A DNA stretch of 64,000 nt. Origin: Maricaulis sp. Its GTDB lineage: Bacteria > Pseudomonadota > Alphaproteobacteria > Caulobacterales > Maricaulaceae. How positions within the stretch are numbered: position 1 is the first letter of the stretch; the number at the start of each line of letters is the position of its first letter. The stretch spans positions 62,001 to 126,000 of the forward strand of contig NZ_JASBRQ010000010.1 of assembly GCF_030149425.1 (NCBI RefSeq). Direction: 5' to 3'. The position numbers were made by a program, and so were the translations under genes. Shown piece by piece: positions 58,129-64,000 of the stretch. The notes under the pieces are model-generated. The model did no database searches, had not been told where the DNA came from, and saw only the letters and a program-made list of their open reading frames with translations.

Positions 58129-58577
58129 AGCAGGATCATGGCGATGGCGGAGCCGACCGCGCCGAGGGTCAGGATCAGGCGCAAGCGTCCGAACCAGGCC
58201 GGTAACTCGCCGCGGGCCGCCGCCTGACGGTCCCAGGCCATCATCACCAGAAGGCTGATGGCCAGGAGCATCCAGGCGAAGTACGGGTGTCCGGCCCAGT
58301 GGATCAGCGCGCCCATCAGACCGAGCACGCTCGGGGCCACCGAGGCTGAGAGCACGGCCAGGTCCGGCACGTCGCGCGCCATGATCTCGCGCCCCCATCG
58401 CACCCCGCCGAGAAAGCTCAGGATCAGACCGGCATAGACGGTAAACATCCATTCCTCGGCGGCAGCGCTGCGCCCGGTGAGGAGGGCATGCGCAGACAAT
58501 GCCACGGGAATCCAGAACGGGATCCAGCCGGCGATGCCGAGGAGAAGGGCGGAGGCGGGTAGGGTTTTCGTGCTCAT
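58107..58577 (-). CDS. DUF3429-like membrane protein
   Basis: Start MSTKTLPASALLLGIAGWIPF; about five TMs; YAGLILSFLGGVRWG. Confidence 0.75.
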   Translation of the reverse strand: MSTKTLPASALLLGIAGWIPFWIPVALSAHALLTGRSAAAEEWMFTVYAGLILSFLGGVRWGREIMARDVPDLAVLSASVAPSVLGLMGALIHWAGHPYFAWMLLAISLLVMMAWDRQAAARGELPAWFGRLRLILTLGAVGSAIAMILLYLLARS

Positions 58578-59311
58578 CGACGAGCGAATATGGCAGCCCC
58601 GGCCCATCCGGCAAGCATGGCGAGGACAACGCAGAACAGTCCGTACAGCATGGGCAGGCCGTGGGCGAATTCGTAGATCAGGCGCTCAAGCCCCGCTTTC
58701 TCGACCCGCAGGCTGGTTGAACGGCTGGCCACCGGCCGGCCATCGCGGAACAGGTAGACTTCTGCGGTGTAATTGCCGACCGGGGTTGAGGGCGGCAGGG
58801 CCAGCGTGGCGCGGAACAGGCCGCCGTCAAGAACCTCCACCCCGCGCGGTGCGCTGGCATAGAGGTCTTCGCGTGCGCCGGCGCGCTCGACGGCCTTGCG
58901 GTAATCGAGCATGTCCGCAACCGGGGTTTCGCCCGGCCGGGTCAGCAAGTGGTCAAGGCCGATGCGATTGCGCACTAGCGCTTCGTCCGAGGCGATTTCG
59001 TCCAGCGGCCGGCTCGAGGCGATGGCGTAATAGCTCGGCACGGCGGCAAACTCCCGGGCCGAGCCATTGACCCAGATGCCAAAACTGCGGGTCTTGCGCA
59101 TGACGCGCAAATCCTGTTCCGGGCCGCGCAGCACGACGACGATCTCATCCTGGATGGTGAGCCCGCGGGTAGCGCCGTAAAGCACCAGCTCGGTGCCGGC
59201 GAAATCCTCGCGGATCTCCACCGTCTCCTGGGTCAGCGCGCCCATGATACTGGGCGCCTCGGTCGCGAAGGGCTGTTGCAGGCTGAGGGCAAGAAGTGCG
59301 GCCAGCAGCAT
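58574..59311 (-). CDS. TIGR02186-like transmembrane protein
   Basis: VEIREDFAGTELVLYGATRG; C-terminal TM; adjacent to TauE/SafE gene. Confidence 0.8.
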   Translation of the reverse strand: MLLAALLALSLQQPFATEAPSIMGALTQETVEIREDFAGTELVLYGATRGLTIQDEIVVVLRGPEQDLRVMRKTRSFGIWVNGSAREFAAVPSYYAIASSRPLDEIASDEALVRNRIGLDHLLTRPGETPVADMLDYRKAVERAGAREDLYASAPRGVEVLDGGLFRATLALPPSTPVGNYTAEVYLFRDGRPVASRSTSLRVEKAGLERLIYEFAHGLPMLYGLFCVVLAMLAGWAGAAIFARR

Positions 59312-60249
59312 TATTCGCCCTCCATCCCGACCGGCAGGACCTCGAACATGTCAGCCGGGGTGACGACCAGGTCCCAGCCCAGTTTGAGGCAGACCGCGAG
59401 CACCATGGCGGCGAGCAGGGCGCGCAGCTCCTCGGCCTTCACATGGCGGCCGGCGCGGGCGCCGAACTGGGCCCCGATGACGCCGCCCACGGTCAGCAGC
59501 ATGGCCAGGACGATATCAACGGTCTGGTTCTGCGTCGCCTGCAGGAAAGTGGTCAGGGCGGTGACAAAAAGGATCTGGAACAGCGAGGTGCCCACCACGA
59601 CATTGGTCGGCATGCGCAGGATGTAGATCATGGCCGGAACCATGACGAAGCCACCGCCCACCCCCATGATCGCGGCCAGCGTGCCGACGAAAAACCCGAT
59701 GGCAACGGGCGGGATGACGGAGATGTAGAGCCCTGAGCGCGGGAAGCGCATCTTGAAGGGCAGGGTGTCGATCCAGCCGCGTTTCTTGCGCTTGCCCATA
59801 CCGCCTTCACGACGGGCCTCGGGCTGGCGGCTGCGCATGATGGTGCGCGCGCTCTCATACATCATCAGCCCGCCAATCGTGCCGAGAAAGCCGACATAGC
59901 AAAGCGAAATGATGAGATCGATCTGGCCGAGGCTGCGCAAAAAGGTGAAGAGCTGGACGCCGAATATCGACCCGGCTGAGCCGCCGGCGAGCAATAACAG
60001 CCCCATTTTCGGATCCAGCGTGCGTCGCCGCCAATGGGCCAGGGCGCCCGAAGCCGAGGAGGCGACAATCTGGTTGGCCTCGGTCGAGACCGCGACCGCC
60101 GGGGGGACGCCGATAAAGATCAGCAGCGGCGTCATCAGGAAGCCACCGCCAACGCCGAACATGCCGGACAGGAATCCGACCCCGGCGCCAAGTCCAAGCA
60201 ATAGAAAGATGTTCACCGAGAGTTCGGCGATCGGCAGATAGATCTGCAC
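59311..60249 (-). CDS. sulfite exporter TauE/SafE family protein
   Basis: GAGVGFLSGMFGVGGGFLMTPLLIFIGVP and second GTLAAIMGVGGGFVMVPAMIY repeat. Confidence 0.9.
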   Translation of the reverse strand: MQIYLPIAELSVNIFLLLGLGAGVGFLSGMFGVGGGFLMTPLLIFIGVPPAVAVSTEANQIVASSASGALAHWRRRTLDPKMGLLLLAGGSAGSIFGVQLFTFLRSLGQIDLIISLCYVGFLGTIGGLMMYESARTIMRSRQPEARREGGMGKRKKRGWIDTLPFKMRFPRSGLYISVIPPVAIGFFVGTLAAIMGVGGGFVMVPAMIYILRMPTNVVVGTSLFQILFVTALTTFLQATQNQTVDIVLAMLLTVGGVIGAQFGARAGRHVKAEELRALLAAMVLAVCLKLGWDLVVTPADMFEVLPVGMEGE

Positions 60250-60255
60250 CGGCCC

Positions 60256-63252
60256 CTAGCCCGACACGGCGCGCTCGAGCCGGTCCAGAAGAACCGCATC
60301 GACACGCCCGGTTCGGGGAAGGCCCTGAGCGGCTTCGAATGCCATGATGGCCTCACGCGTTTGCGCGCCGATCATGCCATCGATCGGGCCGGGTGTGTAA
60401 CCCAGAACTGAAAGAAATCCCTGAGCCCGCTCAACATCTTCGCTCGCGGCGCTGATTGTCCGGTCCCAGGGCTGGTTCTGATACAGGCCATTGGCCTCGG
60501 CATCGATCGGTCGCGGCGTAAAGCCGGCGGCGATGCCGCGCGCTTCGGTAACCGCCTCGGGCGGTAGCTGGGCCTGGAGCAGGCGGGCGCGTTCGGCCGC
60601 GGTCGGATCATTCTCGCTGGCCGAGATCAGGAACCAGGTAAAGGCGTCGGCCAGGGACAGCGGCACGCCCTGTCCGCTTTCAAACAGGAGCGCCAGGTTG
60701 AACTGGCTGTCGCGCAGACCCATCAGCGCGGCTTCCTGGAACCAGCGGGCTGCGGTTTCGAAATCGCGCGCCGTGCCGGTGCCGTAATAGTGCATCACGG
60801 CGAGATTATGCATGGCCCGGCGATGGCCGGCATTGGCGGCGCGCTCGGTCCAGCGACGCGCGGCCTCCAGGTCAATCTCGACACCTTCGCCGGTTTCCAG
60901 CAGCTTGGCGTAGCGGTATTGCGCTGCCGGCACGCCCTGTTCAGCGGAGGCCAGCAGCAAGGCCGCGGCCGAAGCAGCATCGCCGCCTTCGAGCAGTTGC
61001 AGGCCGAGCTGGTAGCGGGCCACGGCATTGCCGTCGAGCGCTGCGCTCTCCAGTGTGGTGCGGGTCGAGCGTTGCTGGGGCGGTGTCGACGTGCGGGCCG
61101 CCGGGGCCGGCTCTTCCCGGCGCGTTTCCGTGGCGGTTTCGCTGGTCGACGGCATGATCGTGGCGCCGGCATCGGCGACCATATTGCGGGGCGGCTCAGC
61201 CGGTGCGTCTGTGACTGTGCTGGCTTCGACCGGCACGGCGCTGGTCTGCGGTGGAGGCGAGGTTTCAGCCGCTGCGCCTTGTGTTGCTTGCGCCTGTCGC
61301 TGGGGTGCGGGGGCCGCAGGATCAGCCAGGCCGGCTTCGATCTGGGCCGCAAAATCGCGCCCGCCGCTGTCCGCGATGGTCTGCTGCGGATTGCCCTGAA
61401 TGGCATCCCAGACCAGGATCGTGCCCGCGCCGGCCAGCATGGTCAGGGCTACCAGGGGAATGGCGATCAGGGTTGCACGGCTGAAACGGCCGGACCGGTT
61501 CTCGCGCTCATAGGGCGAGGGCTGCGCCGTGCGGGTGCGTTCACGGGCGGCGGCGAGGAAATCACCATCAGCGCTCGCACCCTGGGCCGGCGTCATGGCC
61601 GGTTGGGTCAGAGTGTGTGCGGCCGGAGCAGGCTGGGGCTGGCGCATACGCGGCGCTGACGCTGCCTGAACTGAGGTCTGAACCGGGGCGGGCTGGGCCG
61701 GAGCAGCCGGTCCCGGCGCGGCCAGGAAGGGGTCGGTCTTGCCGGCGTCAAACTGGCTGGTGGGCACTTCCGCCTGCGGCGGCGGGCCAAGCGGACGGCT
61801 GATCTCCTCGGCCGCGACTTCAGTCGTGCCCTGCGGGACACTGGAGGTGCGGCGCGCCGGGCGGGAGGGCGTGCTGCCGCGCTGTTCAATCTTCTCCAAC
61901 CGGTCGGCCAGAGCCGTCATGGCGCGCTGGACCGGGCTGAGAGCGTCTTCGGTGTCAGCTTTGACCGCCTCGAGCTTTACCTGCACGCCGCCAAGCGCGG
62001 TTTCAATCCGCTGGACCGTACGTTCTTCGCTGTCGCGCAGGCGCTGGTCGAGCTCGGCTTCGCGCTCGGGCTGGGTCTTTTCAAAGCGCTCCAGCGCCTC
62101 GGTCATTTTCGACGTGGCCGCCTCGACCGCATGGGCCGATTGTTCCTCTGACCGGGAAATGCGCTCGGCCAGGGAGCGCCCCAGGCGGGTCACTTCCTCG
62201 CCCATGCGGCGCATATTCTCGCGGTTTTCCTGCCGCACCGTATCGATGCGCGAATTCAGAGCCTCTTCGGAGCGGCGGTCGCGGCGAGCCGTCTCGGCGC
62301 GGCGTTCGCTTTCACTCAGGCGCTGATCAATGGCCTGGGCCAGACGGGAAATCTCGTCACCGAGGCGGGACAGGCTGTCGGCCTGGCGGCGTTCGGTTTC
62401 GTCGATACGGCCGGTATTGGACGCCTGCTCGGATTTGATGTCGCCGATGATACGGGCGACGTCATCACTCATGCGATCGAAACGCCGCTCCAGTTCGACC
62501 GTGTCTGAGGAATTACGGGTTTCCAGGGCACGCAGGCGTTCATCAAGGCGGGCAAAGGCCGTTTCAAGCGTGCGGGTGGTGTCATTCGTGCCGCGCTCGG
62601 AATTTTCCACGCGCTGCGCAAATTCGGCCAGGCCATTGGCCCGGTGCTCCAGCGTTTCGAGCCGCTGGCGCTGATGCTCGGCTTCTGCCCGGGCCTCATC
62701 CTGCTCATGCAGCCGGGCGGCGATGTCGTTCTCGTGCTCATAGAGCCGGCGGGCGAGTTTCATCACGGCCGCCTCAACCGCCTTGGTATTGCCGCCGCTG
62801 CCGCTCTCCAGCTTGCTTTCCAGGCTGCGCAGCCGGTCTGCAATCGCGGCTTGCTGTCCGGCGAGGGATTTGGCGGTCTCGTCGCGCTCGGCCAGCTTGG
62901 CGCTTTGCTTCTCCGTCGAGCGCATCACCGAGCTGGCGAGCTGGTTGATGGCGCGGTCGAGATCGGACAGCGTTTTCGAAGATGCGGTTTCATTGTCCTG
63001 GATGCGCTGCGCCAGGCGGTTGATCATGGCGCGCAGCAGCCGGTCTTCCTCATCATTGGCAGCGCCGCCGGAAAAACCGGGGAATCCTTCCAGCGCATCG
63101 TCCCAGACCGGTTGGCCGGGCGTGCTGTCATCCATGATGACGCGATTGAGCCATTCGCCGAGCGTGACGCCTTCCTTGCGCGCAGCCGTCTTCGCCCGCG
63201 CACGTGCACGGGGGTCGATTCCTTTAACGCTCCAAGGCCCTCCAGCCGACAT
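60256..63252 (-). CDS. podJ: PodJ-like polar localization protein (coiled coil, TM, Sel1 repeats, peptidoglycan-binding domain)
   Basis: N-terminus PWSVKGIDPRARARAKTAARKEGVTLGEWLNRVIMDD; long coiled coil; single TM; Sel1 repeats; C-terminal LGYTPGPIDGMIGAQTREAIMAFE. Confidence 0.82.
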   Translation of the reverse strand: MSAGGPWSVKGIDPRARARAKTAARKEGVTLGEWLNRVIMDDSTPGQPVWDDALEGFPGFSGGAANDEEDRLLRAMINRLAQRIQDNETASSKTLSDLDRAINQLASSVMRSTEKQSAKLAERDETAKSLAGQQAAIADRLRSLESKLESGSGGNTKAVEAAVMKLARRLYEHENDIAARLHEQDEARAEAEHQRQRLETLEHRANGLAEFAQRVENSERGTNDTTRTLETAFARLDERLRALETRNSSDTVELERRFDRMSDDVARIIGDIKSEQASNTGRIDETERRQADSLSRLGDEISRLAQAIDQRLSESERRAETARRDRRSEEALNSRIDTVRQENRENMRRMGEEVTRLGRSLAERISRSEEQSAHAVEAATSKMTEALERFEKTQPEREAELDQRLRDSEERTVQRIETALGGVQVKLEAVKADTEDALSPVQRAMTALADRLEKIEQRGSTPSRPARRTSSVPQGTTEVAAEEISRPLGPPPQAEVPTSQFDAGKTDPFLAAPGPAAPAQPAPVQTSVQAASAPRMRQPQPAPAAHTLTQPAMTPAQGASADGDFLAAARERTRTAQPSPYERENRSGRFSRATLIAIPLVALTMLAGAGTILVWDAIQGNPQQTIADSGGRDFAAQIEAGLADPAAPAPQRQAQATQGAAAETSPPPQTSAVPVEASTVTDAPAEPPRNMVADAGATIMPSTSETATETRREEPAPAARTSTPPQQRSTRTTLESAALDGNAVARYQLGLQLLEGGDAASAAALLLASAEQGVPAAQYRYAKLLETGEGVEIDLEAARRWTERAANAGHRRAMHNLAVMHYYGTGTARDFETAARWFQEAALMGLRDSQFNLALLFESGQGVPLSLADAFTWFLISASENDPTAAERARLLQAQLPPEAVTEARGIAAGFTPRPIDAEANGLYQNQPWDRTISAASEDVERAQGFLSVLGYTPGPIDGMIGAQTREAIMAFEAAQGLPRTGRVDAVLLDRLERAVSG

Positions 63253-63295
63253 GCGAATCGCTCGCTCTGCTTATCCGTCCGACGCTATCGGGCGG

Positions 63296-63423
63296 TTAAT
63301 TTAGTGTAAACCAAGTGCCCACGCACAAGATGTGGTGTTTCCACACCCAAATTCATGAAACCGGCCGCGATGGCCGAAATCCTGAGTCTAGACAGGGCAT
63401 CGACTCGGTTAATGCGCCGTAAA
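63296..63423. promoter_or_regulatory. candidate CtrA half-site pairs and GANTC sites upstream of podJ-like gene
   Basis: TTAA-N7-TAAA at 63296-63310 and 63409-63423; GAGTC 63384-63388 and GACTC 63402-63406. Confidence 0.4.
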
Positions 63424-63440
63424 ATCTGTTGATAACTTCG

Positions 63441-64000
63441 TTAACCGTCTGCATCCGGAGCGAAGAAGTCCGGTGAAACGGCTCTCAGGCGCTGCTCCAG
63501 CGCCGCGGCGTCGCGCAAGGCGGTGTCGGCGGTCGCTGCGCGCAGCGACTGGGCGATGTCAAACAACAGCCAGGCGGTTTCAATATCGCCGCGGCTGGCG
63601 GCGAAGCGGCCCGCGTGCCAATAGGTCAGCGGGGCATGCGGGTCGAGCTCGGCGGCGCGGGCAAAGGCCTCAAGCGCCTGCACGTCATAGCGGTTGCCGC
63701 GCACGGCATAGGCTTGGGCGCTGAGCAGGTTGGCAGCTGCACCGGCGTGATCGCCGCGGGAGCGGTAAGGGGTGAGGGTGTCCAACATGGTTTCGGCATT
63801 GCCGAGGCCGCCATTCACCGCCGCGCTGAGGCGTTCAAACTCCTGATTGCCCAGACCCGAGGCCAGGCTACCGCTGGTCATGCGGCAGATTTCCGAGACC
63901 GATTCGCTGGGCGTACAGGCGCCGAAATGATGCGAGGCCTGGACCAGGCTGAGATAGCGCCCGGGCAGATCGCCGCCCTGGGCAAAATATTGCGCAAAAC
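63441..64000 (-). CDS. TPR-like hypothetical protein (partial; open at window end)
   Basis: Reading frame continues upstream of the listed ATG (63881) through the window edge as ...AQYFAQGGDLPGRYLSLVQASHHFGACTPSESVSEICRMTSG. Confidence 0.65.
   Translation of the reverse strand, partial: FAQYFAQGGDLPGRYLSLVQASHHFGACTPSESVSEICRMTSGSLASGLGNQEFERLSAAVNGGLGNAETMLDTLTPYRSRGDHAGAAANLLSAQAYAVRGNRYDVQALEAFARAAELDPHAPLTYWHAGRFAASRGDIETAWLLFDIAQSLRAATADTALRDAAALEQRLRAVSPDFFAPDADG

Noticed and set aside
1-64000. CRISPR arrays, transposases, integrons or long direct repeats
   Set aside because: No regularly spaced repeats and no transposase/integrase-like protein seen in the ORF list

Overview
The window is ordinary, gene-dense, high-GC alphaproteobacterial chromosome. 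GcrA, a PodJ-like protein, class I LysRS, long-form Dcd and the phoR-pstCAB-phoU-phoB order suggest a Caulobacterales/Maricaulales-type organism. I annotate about 60 CDSs, one tRNA-Gly(CCC), several intrinsic-terminator hairpins and some regulatory motifs. I saw no CRISPR array, prophage block, transposase or integron. Landmarks: an RND efflux operon (1-2736), pho/pst operon (3017-10222), gcrA, argD-hslO, two coupled bimodular glycosyltransferase/methyltransferase genes (14.0-16.9 kb), trkH, apaG, dcd, a tandem-repeat secreted protein (22.9-23.8 kb), a peroxiredoxin, an HEGQH-containing secreted protein (28.8-30.7 kb), an AraC/amidohydrolase/small-membrane-protein/HTH cluster (30.7-34.1 kb), rtcB with a small basic partner and structured flanks (35.9-38.3 kb), an MCP, class I lysS, a TonB-receptor-like protein, a second membrane-protein/HTH pair (44.2-44.9 kb), pyrD, MATE, MscS, an Lhr-like helicase with PdeM, TIGR02186/TauE, and a PodJ-like polarity factor with candidate CtrA/CcrM sites. 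The strongest leads for something under-described are the rtcB neighbourhood with a candidate terminated small RNA, the HEGQH protein, the recurrent membrane-protein/HTH modules, the bimodular glycan genes and a degenerate S24 regulator. No convincing wholly new system is proven by the sequence alone. Family names are from reading the translations, with no database search.
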